Shown piece by piece: positions 1 through 12,245 of a stretch of 64,000 nt of DNA (the stretch's first letter is position 1; every line of letters begins with the position of its first letter). Under the pieces are notes generated by a model, which saw only the letters and a list, made by a program, of their open reading frames with translations, searched no databases and was not told where the DNA came from. Origin of the DNA: Sipunculus nudus (lineage: Eukaryota > Annelida > Sipuncula > Golfingiida > Sipunculidae); NCBI GenBank assembly GCA_026874595.1, contig CM049317.1:32226901-32290900 (forward strand), in the 5' to 3' direction. The position numbers were made by a program, and so were the translations under genes.

Positions 1-1740
1 AATTCTTATCAATATCCACGTGATAAATAAACATGCATTGTTTCACACTTAATGTTTTGTCCTTTTTGGATGCTCTTTTGTCTGTGTACCCTTACTTCTG
101 TAAAAGAATAATCGATCCGCCCCACAATTTATTCTTCCTTAGCTCGATTGACCCTTTCTTTACAAATTGCATTCAAATCAATAAAGAATTTTAAATATCT
201 TGCGGACAAGGAGAGTACCTTTAACGCTTATGAACTACAGTAATATATAAAGGCCTTTTGGGGTCGTTGTATCAAGGTAGTTTGCTGAGACGACAATGGC
301 CTCATATTAATGTCTTGCGGTCCTAACAAGCAACTCTTTGCAGGAGGGGGTTTATATCTAGATCGTGTTGCCCACCGCCACCCCCCCCCATTTTTCATGG
401 CATATATCTTTATAAAATAATTTCATATTTCAAAAATTGAGGAAGAGTACAGAACATAAGTTTATTTTGGAAAAAGGCCTCAGGCCCAAAGTTAAATACT
501 TTCCACCAATAATTCAATTAAATAATTGCATAAATAGAACATAAAGTAACAGTCTAATTATTTATTAATATTTAATGTCACTTAAACATGTAACATGATT
601 GCATACCTTCGTACACAATGTACCTATATTGCCATAATCAGTGTGTATGAAACGGATAATTTAACCATCTGTTATTCTTCGCCTACTGAAAAAGGAATTA
701 TATACATATGCATCAACATATATTATTTCAACATGATTGTCTTAATTTAATAATTTAATAAATTTTTGTTCACATCAATAATGTAAGTCTTGTCTGAAGT
801 ATTCTAACCTCAAATTACAAAAAGTGAGATCATTATCCTTATTGAATAAGCTAGATTATGCAGATGGATGCCGTGGTTGCTCATCGGCGACCTAGCTTGC
901 TCAGCATAACACTTTCATTTTATTTCTCATTCCAATCGAGAGAGCTGGGTTGTACGCGGTATGAGGTTATGAAATTCCTAACGTTGATGTAATGGCATAC
1001 TATTGAGTAGTTTGCCGTGTCCCAACAGCGTCTATTTGTTAATAGACAATAAATCTCCGACACGACGGTTGATTTTTAAAGAGGTCTTACAGTGACATTG
1101 CAAATAATCATAGGTGTCCCCTACTGTAAAATTGATGCGGTTTTTACTCCAATACCTAGTTTGAATGTTGAATTTGTGCACTCATCACCCGAAGTAATGT
1201 TGATCTGACACTTGCTCTTTCAACTTTATCGTGAATAGGGAGGGTTAAAATTATAAATACCTAATAAAACGTCTAAGTAAATGTACACATGTAGTATGAG
1301 TACACATTTTGTATGTTAATACATGTAGTATATGTTTTAGTAGATCAGTGACCCGTGGAATGATCAGAAGGATTATGATACAAAGGTCAACAACATTCGC
1401 TTCTCTCTTATTTTCGCTTTATTCATAATCAACTTTTGCCTGTAGTTTAACATTATATATTTTGCAGTAAGTCTCAAAGCCGAATTCTTGCATACATTAC
1501 GAAATGATTTTTCTATCAGAAAGATGAACACGGGTGGTAGGGGTATGACGAACACATTATGTTCACTTAAAAATGACACTTTGGGTTTTACAGTTTATTA
1601 ACTAAATTTCTTTTGACTTTCTTTTTTTTAAGCTGTTACTCAATTCTGCATCGAGAAACTATAATATCATGTATAATAATAAATGTTTGACAAATTGCTG
1701 TAACCCTGTAACTAACCTGTGCTTTCACCTATTGAGTACC
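1..1740. other. AT-rich intergenic DNA, no gene seen
   Basis: No frame in this stretch shows a recognisable domain; the longest open frames are under 70 codons and compositionally random. A short C-run lies near 380-390. The stretch around 440-500, with a phrase reading roughly TGGAAAAAGGCCTCAGGCCC, loosely resembles 6390-6440 just after a LINE remnant, so it may be a very old LINE 3' end. That link is weak. Confidence 0.5.
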
Positions 1741-1749
1741 ACTAATTAG

Positions 1750-2010
1750 AGACCACAGATGAGTTCCTGCTGGTAATAAATGATTCCCTTAGACAGATGG
1801 ATTTTCATACAAAATTCTTCCTGCAACCCATCTTGTTTATCTTGATAAAATAGATACCTCAATTGTATAGAATACATAGATTTTCTATACTTTTTTGTCA
1901 TAGATTTCAACAAAACTACTTTACGTACGCACAGTACTTTGCATGCGATCCAAAGGGAAGAGGTTTTGGCTTAGTAACACCCCCTTGCTTCAACAAGATT
2001 ATCAGGTATA
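1750..2010 (+). repeat. Diverged dispersed repeat A, copy 1
   Basis: This stretch shares several ordered blocks with 38440-38750 in the same orientation: a 'caaattctt-ctgcaaccc' block, a 'tttcaac' block, and a 'gatccaaagggaagaggttttgg' type block followed by 'taacac-cccctt'. Identity is patchy with indels, so it is an old family. There is no coding capacity or terminal structure that I can see. Confidence 0.4.
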
Positions 2011-2307
2011 CCTGGCTATGTCAAACACAATATATAAGTTTTGAACGGAGAGTGGTTTTGCTCAAATGCAAAAGACATGTTAAATGTGCCTTAGCATAAC
2101 TTGACCCTTAGGAATCCTGGATGGTCGTTTTATTCTGCTGACTCACATTCCGCTTAATTATCAGTTTTTTTTTATACATGTTTAAATATTTTGTACATTA
2201 GAAATATGAAGCGCAATCTTGGATTAAATCCAGGTACTGGACAGGTAAGGGGTTGAAAATAAAAAATGCTAATAGGAATCTCGATATTAGCTTTGTAATA
2301 GAATTTA

Positions 2308-2790
2308 TCATTGTAAAATCGGGTAATGCTTTCGCACAGGTACCTTATGGGACTTCTGATGGTGACCGTCTGATTGAAAACATACCAAACTGTATCTGAG
2401 ATATAAATATAACATCGTCAAAACAATATTAAGTACACATTGGGCCCGCTGATGCTGATTAGAGATATTATGATCCTGACTAATAGTGAAGATTTTGTTT
2501 ATCAGTACAACAAAAGAGGGTATGCAGACAATACCAATTGGGACCCGTTTATCATTCTTGTTTTGTCTCTCAAACAAAAGGGAAACAATATGCCGCGGCT
2601 GACGCAATAGCTTTTCAGAGTAGTATACAAGCCTAACAGAAGCATCATAACGCTAATGAGACAAAGGGAAGAGATATAAACCAGCATGATGTAAACTGCG
2701 GCTATCTGATCACATTCCCTGTAAAGTGATTTGTCCTTAATGCGGTATGCTTGAGATTCCAGGGTGTGAAGTGACAACAAGTGTGTAACC
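2308..2790 (-). pseudogene. GPCR-like (rhodopsin-type) gene remnant, TM5-TM7, copy 1
   Basis: Read on the minus strand, three frames in succession give hydrophobic segments in the order expected for the C-terminal half of a seven-transmembrane receptor. The first is a TM5-like helix (AAVYIMLVYISSLCLISVMM) ending in LYTTLKSY. The second is a charged loop rich in K, R, D and N followed by a TM6-like segment (RVPIGIVCIPSFVVLIN). The third is a TM7-like segment containing FNQTVTIRSPIRYLCESITRF, which fits the P-x-x-Y-x(6)-F pattern of TM7/helix 8. At least two frameshifts separate these parts, and I see no start codon or N-terminal half, so it is a pseudogene fragment. A related copy lies at 44210-44600 in the same orientation. 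Receptor subfamily cannot be assigned; a chance run of hydrophobic codons or a repeat of other origin remains possible. Confidence 0.4.
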
Positions 2791-2799
2791 CCTTAGGTG

Positions 2800-4840
2800 G
2801 ATTTGACTGTTCAACCCTCCGCCCCTTTATTTTTTTTTATTGATTCCACCTGCTCCTCTGGAGTGAGCATTGAAAGAAATATTTAATTATGGTTCATCTG
2901 TTTATATAATCCTTGGTAGATTATTTATCAAATAAGGTTATTGTTTGTTCACAGTAGCTATTGTATTAATATTCTTTCATATATACTGTCAGGTGTCAAG
3001 GTATTGCTATATTGTTATATTATAACAGCACAATACCGGTCGTAATAATGTATATGCTTTTATGTATGTCCACTGGTAAACATAGGTGCTCCCGCCACGG
3101 TTGTTTTTATACATTTATAACCTTAATGTATATGTACGGGTGGAATCATTTAGCGTTACAGAGACCATCTGTGTATTGGTCTTCCGCGTATTGATGTATT
3201 GATAGTACGACACGGGCCATGACCTGGCGTTTGTTGTGTTCATGAATATTTAGTTTTACTTGACCGCAAGTCTCACATGTCAACACGTATAAATGTGTTT
3301 ATGTTCTGCGTGGCCTACCGGTAAAATTTTTCTACAGCTTTTTCTGACAAGTTTTATAAACAAGTGACGTTACCTCTGTTGCCGAGGTGTCCTATGGAGA
3401 ATGCTAGATTCCGTTCACTTCCGTACGGCACCACGATAGGTTGCTTCAAGTGTATGCACTTCGTTTACAGGTAGGCTCACTTTGTTATCTTTATTCGCGT
3501 AGGTTGCCGGAAAGCAGTGTAGTAATAACTTTTGTCTTATACTTTATGTATCATTTTTTTATGCAATAGGAATTTTATGTAACATGAATTTAGATTAACA
3601 AGTTATACTTCTTTGAATTGCAAACCTATGAAACATACGAGATAAATATGTACCTTATGAACTGGAGGCCAATGGACCACGTTTATAAACTCCAATGGCT
3701 CACGTCGGTAAAGAATAAGGCTCTTAAGCATTGGGCAAACTGATGGGAACTCTCTAAATAAAGTAAACGAAATATTCTTATTTCCAATTTTAATACATTC
3801 TACATGGGGCACTCCATTGTCTTTTTAACACTGAGAGAAATAATGCCATCTAACAACAGTGCCGCCATCTGGCGAACAAATCTGGAACTGATTCGGGCCC
3901 CTATTTTTCTTCTAACAAAACCACGTCATGAAACAGCACTGTTGGAGTAAATTTACTGTTTAAACCGTTAAATTATTCCTTATGTCAATGGTTTTATTTT
4001 TTAATGGTAACTGCTCAAATCGGACGGAAAGCCTGGTCCAGTCGGCTAGAAATACGAAGTAATTGTCACAACACATATATTTTTTACTGTTATCATCTCT
4101 TGGTTAACAACACAGTACGAATATTCCGACTAGGCCGTTATTATATATCTGAAATATTGATAACATGAGTGAAGATAATACTAATACTGTTTGTAACATT
4201 GCTTAACGCGACTCGTTATTCAATTGATGTTAAGATTGTCAGAGAAGTGTTTACTCACTCAAAATCAGCTGGCACTAATCTTATTGTTTTCATGACAATG
4301 CGGGGTGGCGCTCGTATCACATGACTCTCTGAATTAGAAACAAGCTCGTGTAAATAGCGCATGAAATGATATTCCTGGTTTAAATGGATCTTGAATTTTA
4401 TAACATAGTATATAACATATTACAGATTATAATCTGAATATATATATTGAAGCTGACTGTATCTTATTTAAGAATAAGGAACACTCACCGATACATAACT
4501 GCGCAGCCCCTCTATACGTCCCTCCGCTTCATCGGTAAGGGCTGAAGTGAACGTATTTAGAGCTTTTTTAAGTCAAAAACGCTGTCACAAGCAGAAATAG
4601 TTTTGAGTTTTCAATTTAACAGATAAATTAGGTTATTCTACTGATATCTGCTACGTCACATGTTTTACTTGTTTCTTTCAGCCCAATGTTACAATACTTT
4701 CTTATTGATATATCTCCATAAGCAAGGAGGAACCCACACTTTTTCCAGTCCATAAGATTATTGCGCGAGTACTGTAGTCTCCTCACGGAGAAACCTTTAT
4801 ATACATGTTAACGTTAAATTGCACCATGTAAGGCTTGTAA
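2800..4840. other. Intergenic, no gene seen
   Basis: Ordinary AT-rich sequence. The short open frames at about 3012-3194 and 3603-3812 show no recognisable motif. No structured repeat was found. Confidence 0.5.
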
Positions 4841-4842
4841 AG

Positions 4843-4843
<1 letters not shown>

Positions 4844-4904
<61 letters not shown>

Positions 4905-4914
4905 GTATATATAT
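4844..4914. repeat. (AT)n microsatellite
   Basis: About 70 bases of alternating A/T with one CG interruption near the 3' end. Long (AT)n tracts of this kind recur through the window. Confidence 0.95.
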
Positions 4915-5058
4915 TGTTATTATGTATTAAGTATAAAGGGAGGTGTATGATACTAAATTGGAAAAAGAGTGATCCATTAGATCACTTCTTAGACAATTTG
5001 AAACATGAACAATTATAACAATTTGACGAAAGAATAGGATGAACACACACACACACCT

Positions 5059-5606
5059 ATGACACCATCTCTTAACTACATGATAACACAAAAACCAAGA
5101 TTACTTTGCTTTTCTGGAGTTCTTTCTGCTCAATATCTTCCGTATCTTCAGTGGAGGTACCATGTTCAGTTCCTATTAGATAACCCTTTACATTCAGATG
5201 CTGAAGTGGTTGAAGCCATGAGGTCCTCCCTAAGGGGTACTTCAGCATGACTCTGCGTGTGTTTTGATTCCGATAGTTCATCCCGAGAACTCCTCCAACA
5301 ATTTACCTAACTTTTGAGGAAGTCGTTGATACTAATTTAGTGAGAGAGCAGTTCTATGGGACGAAACAGGCGCCTGGGAAAAATGTGGTAAAATGGAGCT
5401 GTATATTACAGAAAATGCTATTTAGCTTGAAAAGTGTTGAGGCCATTAGAGCAACGGAAGCAGCTATTAGTTTACGGTCTAGATTCTGCTACGGGCTAAA
5501 CGAATCTTACAATCAGGTAAAAGAGGTCCTTAAGATCCCCCTTAAGACCTGTGCTTCATTAGAGCAGTTGCTTAGTACCGCCAGACATTTATCAAATACA
5601 GAATAA
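5059..5606 (+). pseudogene. Ty3/PNMA-like retrotransposon gag (capsid) remnant
   Basis: The first frame (5059-5250) carries an aromatic-rich start with a P-R-L-L-C-F-S-G phrase, then QWRYHVQFLL and a SLRGTSA block. This order is typical of the N-terminal capsid domain in PNMA-type and Ty3-like Gag proteins. A middle stretch (SSRELLQQF) appears in another frame. The third frame (about 5310-5606) reads VREQFYGTKQAPGKNVVKW and ends with SRFCYGLNESYNQ and a LEQLLSTAR block, matching the capsid C-terminal domain. The protein would assemble into a capsid around element RNA. At least two frameshifts and an in-frame stop break it, no CCHC knuckle follows, and no protease, integrase or LTR is recognisable next to it, so it is a dead fragment. 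Assignment to the Ty3/PNMA-type Gag family is by motif order. Confidence 0.7.
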
Positions 5607-6004
5607 AGAAGTAGCAGTTGGGGAGAAATTGGAGTACCACGGGGTTGTAGAAGTAGTTGTAACCTTTTCTACTTTTGCAATGTTATTCCCTACAACAATT
5701 TTACCAGTGAAGGACACATCATTCAACCGTAAACCCCACTGCTTTTAGGAAAGAATGTAATTAACCGTTGTTTTGACAATCTGTATTCGGGTTGAAGGAC
5801 GTTACGATTAAAAGATTATTCGCCTCAGAATTTAAGCACCTTTGTCTAAACCTCTGTACCACTAGACTTCTACAATATTTCATCTAAGTTCACTCACAGC
5901 TTTGAAATATTTGTGTAGAGAGGCAAGGTTATTTAGGTAATCGCGTCGTTAACTCTCTCATGTTAGCTGGCTGCAATAAGAGAACAAATAACAAACCAAT
6001 ACCA

Positions 6005-6420
6005 AAGATGATGACATACTTGAACAACCTACCTTTACTTATTCTCAAAGTTACCCTCCTCAAATGCGTCAACAGGCTTTAGCTAAACATCTAAATCAAC
6101 TGAAGAACAAAACTGGACTTGATAAGGTGAATATGCAAGGGTCATTGCTCGGGGAGGCTGCGGACAGTTTGTCGCCATCGCTGTCACATATTATCAAATT
6201 AGCGATCCGTACAGGTACCGTTCCTGCACTTTAGACATTTGTGAGAATTGTTCCTATTTTAAAGGTAAAGGGAAATTTCCTCCACCTAACAACTATCGGC
6301 CAATTTTCGTCACATGCCATATCATAAAAAATCATTAAAAGAACATAAAACCTCATTTATCAAGTACCTGGATCACAAGCGTTTTGAATGAACATATTTC
6401 TTCTGGAAATGAAGGCCTCA
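6005..6420 (+). pseudogene. Non-LTR retrotransposon (LINE) reverse transcriptase remnant 1
   Basis: One frame reads through the N-terminal fingers of a LINE reverse transcriptase: LNQLKNKTGLDKVNMQG, then EAADSLSPSLSHIIKLAIRT, then (after a stop) VRIVPILKVKGN and NNYRPIFVTC. These match the 'K..GLD', 'L..L.N.....G..P' and 'NYRPI' motifs of Jockey/CR1/L2-type enzymes. The fragment ends before the catalytic palm. Internal stops and the abrupt end mark it as a 5'- and 3'-truncated dead copy. It lies about 400 bases after the gag remnant but belongs to a different element class, so the two are independent insertions. Confidence 0.75.
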
Positions 6421-6599
6421 GACCATAAGATCCAACATATATACATACAAAATACATAATGCATGGTCACGTAAAAATTTTAATAATAATGATATGACCA
6501 AATAATAAATAAATAAACATTAACATGTAATATATAGTTTTCAACATTACACAGTTATAATTTATAAAATATTAATATAAATAACCATTTTTATCAACT

Positions 6600-7245
6600 T
6601 AATAAATACACACTGTAATAATATTCTAAAGAAACTTATGATATACACATGCAGTATACAAACCAACAAAGGTTTGATATGAGTATATTATGCAAAAATT
6701 TAATAATTTCTTTGAGATTCTTTTTGAACAGAATTAACAGAAATGTATTTGAATATACAAAAGTAAACTCAAAAAGACTTATTAGAAATAATACTGTTTG
6801 CTATAATAATTATTGAATGAATAAATACTGTAAGGAGGTTACTAATGATATATGAATGCGCTATACTAACTGACAAAGGGTTAATATGAATGTACAATGC
6901 AAACATTAAATATTTTCTTTGACATTCTAGTTAACAGACTAAATATAAAATGTATTTTAATATGCAGCAATAATTTTTAAAAAACTTATAAGAAATAATA
7001 CTGCTTGCCATATTAGTTATTTCACAAACCATTTTATCAAATGAATAAACAGAGACTGTAATACAAAATACATTATTATATATAAATGCAATATACAAAC
7101 CAACCAAGGTTTAATATGAGTATATGATGCATAAATGATTTTTTTCCTGAGATTCTTGTTGAACAGAATTTTTTCATAATGTATTTAAATATATATAAAT
7201 AAAAATGAAATAACAAATTATGAAACATTGGCAAGAGAAACAGCT
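6600..7245 (+). repeat. Three diverged tandem copies of a ~215-bp AT-rich unit
   Basis: Three successive blocks begin near 6645, 6855 and 7080. Each carries 'gcaatatacaaaccaac-aaggttt-atatgagta', then a 'ttgagattcttgttgaacagaatt' block, then a 'tgtatttaaatatac' block; the first two also share 'agaaataatactg-ttgc'. Identity between units is moderate, so the array is old. No coding sequence. A 16-base G-run (7251-7266) directly follows the last unit. Confidence 0.65.
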
Positions 7246-7250
7246 TGTTC

Positions 7251-7266
7251 GGGGGGGGGGGGGGGG
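7251..7266 (+). repeat. Poly-G homopolymer
   Basis: Sixteen consecutive G residues. It could form a G-quadruplex and is also a likely place for assembly error. Confidence 0.95.
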
Positions 7267-7329
7267 TATTAAACGCGTTTGGTCCCTTCGATGAGATTAA
7301 TATTGATATAACCAAGAGGAAATAAAGAA

Positions 7330-8080
7330 AACTTAAAAAAGGATATGAAAAGTGGTAAAGCTCCTGGGCCAGACGGGAACACGGTTGAATTATTGAAAAA
7401 AAATAAACTCTTTTGTACCATTATTAGAATGTTTCTTTCATATTATAGTCCCGGCAGAATAGTCTTAAGCCATTTTTTTCCATTATATTAAAAGGGCTCC
7501 ACCAATGATCCAAAAAATTAGAGAGGTTTCTTACCTTTAAATACTGTTAGCAAGTTATTCACAACAATTCTTAATGAAAGGTTAATTAAATGGGCTGAGG
7601 CCAATTTCTTGAAGAGCAGGAAGGTAACAGAAAAAATATAGTACTACATATAATATGTTTATTCTTGTCTTTAATTTAAACATTTCCGACCAAAAAGAAA
7701 GGACGATCTAATGCAATCTTTACCGATTTTTCCAAAGCTTTCGATTCTTTACAACACAAAATATTACTTTATGTACTCCATAAGTGTGGGATACAAAGAA
7801 AAAAATGTTAAATATTTTTAAGTCCATGTATGCTAAATTTCAATAATGTGTTATTACAAATGAGGGCTTTCAAAATATTTTTCATGTAATATTGGAGTGA
7901 GACAGGATTAATTTACTTTCTTCATGAATGAATTGTATTATATATTGCAGGATTTAAATCAAACAAAACATGACAATGTTAATGTTCGCTGATGACGTTA
8001 CAAAAGGTTTTAATCCCCTAAATTATGATATACTGTTGGATATATTAAAATTATCTGGGGTAAATGGAAAGTTGCATAGC
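7330..8080 (+). pseudogene. LINE reverse transcriptase remnant 2 (different clade)
   Basis: Frames carry SGKAPGPDGNTVELLKK (the 'K.PG.DG' finger motif), then NDPKN-RGFLPLNTVSKLFT and NERLIKWAEAN (the 'YRGI.LLNT..K..T' motif). Next come DFSKAFDS-like residues in the region 7715-7750, VRQD near 7900, FMNELYYILQDL, and finally LMFADDVTKG at about 7985-8015, which is the catalytic Y/F-ADD palm box. The motif order is right for a complete RT domain, but it is spread over all three frames with many stops. The 'YRGI.LLNT' and 'FMNELY' wording suggests a clade different from remnants 1 and 3. Nothing of an endonuclease is visible. Confidence 0.75.
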
Positions 8081-8169
8081 TAGTTTTATAATAACTGATA
8101 TGACCGATTCAATGACCATAGTACGGGGCACGACAAGGCACGGTACTTTGGCCGACTCTGTTCTAATTA

Positions 8170-9010
8170 TATCCTAAGGCTTTGCCCGCTAATATACTAG
8201 ATGCTCAATGTTCGATATATGCTGATGATATAACTCTCACGGTGATGGCCACAGACGCGAATTACCAAAACATAAGCTGCAGAGTGCTGTATACCAAGTA
8301 ACCAACTGGCTCCATAAAAACAAACTCTTTGCTAACGCCACAAAATCAGTTGAATTGCTAATAAGATCCAAAAAACGCAACCCATAAACTTTTATACATT
8401 ACAAATCTGTATTGATGAACATGTTATCCCGAGCTGTCACTTCGGCCTCATAATTGATTCACATTTCACATAGAAACCTCATACTTCTTCAGTTTTTTGC
8501 AAGATGTGCTGCATTATAGGTATACTATACAGCAACGTTCTTCTACTTAAGTTTATGCTCCCAGTATATTTAACGTTCGTCCAACAACTATATTGCCTTA
8601 ATTGGATGGGGCAGCAGCCCAAGCACTTTCAGTGCTGCATTGCAGTTTATTCAGTTTCAGGCGGCGAGGATTGTCACCAGAAACTATGACCAGTCATGAA
8701 GTAGTTTGGAGTTAATAACAAAGGTTGGTTTGATAACAGTCGAGCCGTATTTTTTTTTTTTACATTTTATCCGCTGTAACTTAAAAGTGCATCAAAGTTT
8801 TAGCCACTTTGAATCTGTGTGATAAGTTTGCCATGGCTAAAGAAACCATCCCTTTATTCCACAACCCATAACAATAGCTGTATTCCTTCGAAACCACACA
8901 TCGAATCCTTGAAGTCTGATTCATTCAATGTAAGTAGTGCCCTTTGGAATGACCTCCCCTTTAACATCAAGTACGCACCAAATTTGCAGTGCTTGAAAAA
9001 AGTATCGCGT
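8170..9010 (+). pseudogene. LINE reverse transcriptase remnant 3, palm to C-terminus
   Basis: The fragment starts just before the palm with CSIYADDITLTV (catalytic ADD). It continues with QVTNWLHKNKLFANATKSV and LLIRSKKRNP, then after frame changes WDGAAAQALSVL and RRIVTRNYD-like residues. It ends with the C-terminal signature SFNVSSALWNDLPFNIKYAP (8913-8975), the 'F..S....WN.LP..I+..' motif of Jockey/CR1/L2 proteins. Roughly the last third of a LINE ORF2 is therefore present, in at least three frames and with stops. A SINE starts about 200 bases further on. Confidence 0.75.
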
Positions 9011-9219
9011 TCATACTTCACCAATCGTTCAATGGTATTTTTTGGTTCTTGTACTGTACAAAGTCATTTTGTCAAACAAAACCATTCCATTGTTACTAAA
9101 TTATCTGTCTTAGTTCCGAAATGTACATGATAATCTAATGCTTTTAAAGTATCTATCATTTTTTTAGTCCTTAGTATGTCATTTACCTTTGTATTGTGAC
9201 TTATAATTTTAATTAGGGG

Positions 9220-9440
9220 CCTGAACAGCTGAGTGCTAAAACGCTTTGCTATCTCCGCTGGCGACCCGGGTTCGATCCTCGGCGTGGCTATGAGTGTGGG
9301 TTGTAGTTGCCCGTCCAAGGCCGGTGGTTTTCTCCGGGTACTCCGGTTTCCTCCACCTCTGCAGACTACCGAACGCCATCACCGGAGCCATGGAGAGTGC
9401 CTCGATTAGTTATAATAACTATTTGTACAATCCATGTTAA
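9220..9440 (+). mobile_element. tRNA-derived SINE
   Basis: The head resembles a tRNA, with a box-A-like region 'gctgagtgctaaaacgc' and a clear box B 'gggttcgatcc' (about 9268-9278). It is followed by a conserved central block 'ttctccgggtactccgg-tttcctcc' (about 9330-9353), a phrase common to a widespread family of invertebrate SINEs, probably of the MetaSINE/core type. The tail ends in an AAATAAATAAG-like A-rich stretch near 9445. It would be transcribed by RNA polymerase III and moved by a LINE partner. I see no obvious target-site duplication. Confidence 0.8.
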
Positions 9441-9445
9441 ATAAA

Positions 9446-9814
9446 TAAGTTTATATTTTAATTTATCGTCATGTTGATAAAAAATTTTTGTATTTATACC
9501 TGTTTACAAAGAATTGTGAAGGCTTCCATGCAGAATGTTGTAATAAAAAAAAAATTACATTTTGATCAATTGTCCCTGCAAGGCTGAATCTGTTTCGAAA
9601 TTTACATTCAAAGAGCGCAATAGTATTAAAAGAAATAGAATAACAAAAGGAACATGAAAATAGCTCTAAATTACATTTACAAGTAAGTATCATAAACTCT
9701 TTGATATAATCTATGTTTATCATCGCAGATTATCGGTCCGCAGAAACCCCGTACATTTTTTGCCACCCCTAGCCCAGCAAAATCGACGATTTAATATAAA
9801 GCCCATTGGATTTA

Positions 9815-9874
<60 letters not shown>

Positions 9875-11270
9875 TCACAATAGTCAAGTCAGTAATTAAA
9901 CTGTATTATTCCAGGAAGGATGCCTTCCAGTTTGATTGTTTGAAGTATAAAAGTTCAATTGCAGACCACTTTCCGAATATCAAGTTTGACAACCTGAGTA
10001 TGTATTATATTTTTTATAGTAAAAACTTCATTACAAATAAACATCCTATTTGAACTGCAAAACAAAGGTTGTTTTTATTCCACTCGGAATGTCGGGATAG
10101 ATTATTTCGACTCGTTATTTAGCCACGTCTGTCTAAACCTATGGGCTACTCTTCTATATTACATAATTCTACGTCAGTTTTGAGGTATGCTATGGACAAG
10201 CAAGATGAACCCAGTAGGGGATTTAGATGGATTAAACGACCAAAGATGAATCAAGTTACCATTTCCTGTCAGACGAAACAAATTGCTACGCACTATGTCC
10301 CTACTTTCTTTTTATTTCTATTTTTTTTTCTTTATGACTTTTTCCTATCCTTAACCATTAACAATCCGTGTATTAAAATGAATTAAAAAGAAAAAATGAA
10401 AATACCGGGCAGAATTCTGCATTCACGTGTTGTTCAAACTTTATTCATAATGTTCGCTTAAACAAATATGACTTTGATAAACATTGCAAAAGGGATTGTA
10501 AATGGTTAAACGACTTATACAGATTAATTTTCCATGTACTCATAATAAGTAACTGATGTGTATGAATATTCGGCCACAATATTTGTTTAGTGAATAGTAT
10601 TTAGAAAAGTATTATATGGAAAAAAAGTTTTATTATGACTGATCATATTTTTAACGTTCTTATTTTCTCTTAACCAAAAGGTATGTTCCCCCAGGATGGG
10701 CAGCGTTTTTTGGACCTTGAACTTTAAGTTAAAGATATATTTTTTGGATTTTGCTCAGTCACATAAGATTATCCGACATGGAACAACAGTTTACAATTTT
10801 TAAATAAGAAATGCATTAAGGTATCCCTATCCTCCCAATATCTAAACGGTCGTTTTTTTACATCAGTACATTACTAGTTATAGTTCGGGTTCCTTACTAA
10901 AAAAATGTATTTTTTTTTGTATTTGTCTGAAAGGTATTCTTGAACAAAAATGTAAAACATTCACCCAAAATGAACGTGCTACGCGATTGTATACCAACAC
11001 TGTGTTTTTACTGTGCTCTTAAGATCGACACAGGAGCAGCCAATATAGAGGAGGACCTGCAAAATCTGGGACAACTTGTCATTTTTTGCGGGTTATTGTT
11101 TAATCATATCACCTCCTTACTCCAGTTGTCAATGTCACCGTGGACCGTGCCATCCAAAGTTTGGCCTGCGATGAGATTGACTAGAAAACATGCAAGACAT
11201 GTTATGGGCGCTTTTATAACAGTTTAGGCAGGGAATGAAAAACATGAAGACTAGGTACGTCAAAACGAGC
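9446..11270. other. Intergenic with (AT)n tract, no confident gene
   Basis: An (AT)n microsatellite occupies about 9816-9870. Open frames at 9895-10050, 10141-10386 and 10940-11227 run up to 95 codons but show no motif I can name. The frame near 9900-10050 vaguely recalls LINE C-termini; I cannot support that call. Confidence 0.4.
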
Positions 11271-11274
11271 TAGG

Positions 11275-11480
11275 TGCAGTACACATTGGCATAAACAAGA
11301 CCATTTCCTGTACAAGCAAATGTCTCAGCTAGGTAGCAATGTCAATAAAGCTAGACTTTCCAACCGCTATTCCGTTAACATATTTGGGTTCAGATCCGAT
11401 TAAAAGAGCGATGCCCCACGACGTAACACACCCGGTCCAGCGGAATCTCGACCAATCGTTTATATTGGTCAGGCCTAATA
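11275..11480 (+). repeat. Diverged dispersed repeat B, copy 1
   Basis: It aligns in the same orientation with 30345-30545 over about 200 bases. Shared blocks are 'gtgca-acattgg', 'gcaaatgt-tcagc-ag', 'tttccaaccgctattcc', and 'aaaagagcgatgccc-acg' followed by an 'accggtc' block. Function unknown; it has the look of an old SINE or MITE family, but no box A/B pair or terminal inverted repeat was found. Confidence 0.5.
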
Positions 11481-12129
11481 ATAAATTTTTACGGCATACC
11501 AGACAGAGCATTCAAAAGTCTAGTGAGCTTGCTTTTTTTAGCAAAACCCAATTTATAAGCAGAATATCAGATATGACATATGTTAATTCATATGCTTACT
11601 GACAAATTGTGACGCAGAACCAGAACATAGTTGATGGCTTTGTCATAGACCAAACTGACTGCGCCCCGTACTATAGCACAAAGCTCAGCTTGGTGCATGG
11701 GCCTACAATTGTGCATGTAGATTTGTCTTGGATAGATTTCTCTTACACAAGACTCGTGTTGAAATTCCATCAGGAATTTTGAGAATACATTCAAGCTCAT
11801 ATCACTATAGTTACTTAAGAGGCTCTCCTGCCAGGAATGATTCCATGCCTCATTAATCTATGCTTCTTTTATTCGGGCGGTTACCTGTAGGATAGGCAAA
11901 TATTCCTAATAAATTGTAGGCAGAATTCTAAAGTCGCTCTGTAGGAATTTTTTATAATAAAGGCGTTATAACATACCTGACCTCATGTTCTTTCATTCGG
12001 TCATGAGCGATAAATAAACCATCATGCAATTTAAAGTTTAAATTACTTATTACTTTAAAAATTACTTATTACTTTAAAAATACTTATCGCTGGCATATCA
12101 GTTTTTCTATAGCAATTTGATCTTCAATC

Positions 12130-12245
12130 TTCATGGTAACACCTTCACTTAGATCATCCCTTCGTCAAGAAAACAAACTGCGGCTATCAGACAAGCTTTC
12201 CAGTCGAAGCAGTCGTCAACATTGGCAGCAATATTTTAAACTATT
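12130..12245 (+). repeat. Diverged repeat C, copy 1
   Basis: The block 'ccttcacttagatcatcc ... tcaagaaaacaaactg-cggctatcagacaagctttccagtcgaagcagt' recurs at 13003-13085 about 870 bases downstream, in direct orientation, with moderate identity. The two are probably remnants of an old local duplication or of two copies of one element. Confidence 0.5.

Noticed and set aside
9760-10053. 97-codon frame across the (AT)n at 9816-9870
   Set aside because: Its N-terminal half is (Ile-Tyr)n from the microsatellite; the C-terminal part has no clear homology.
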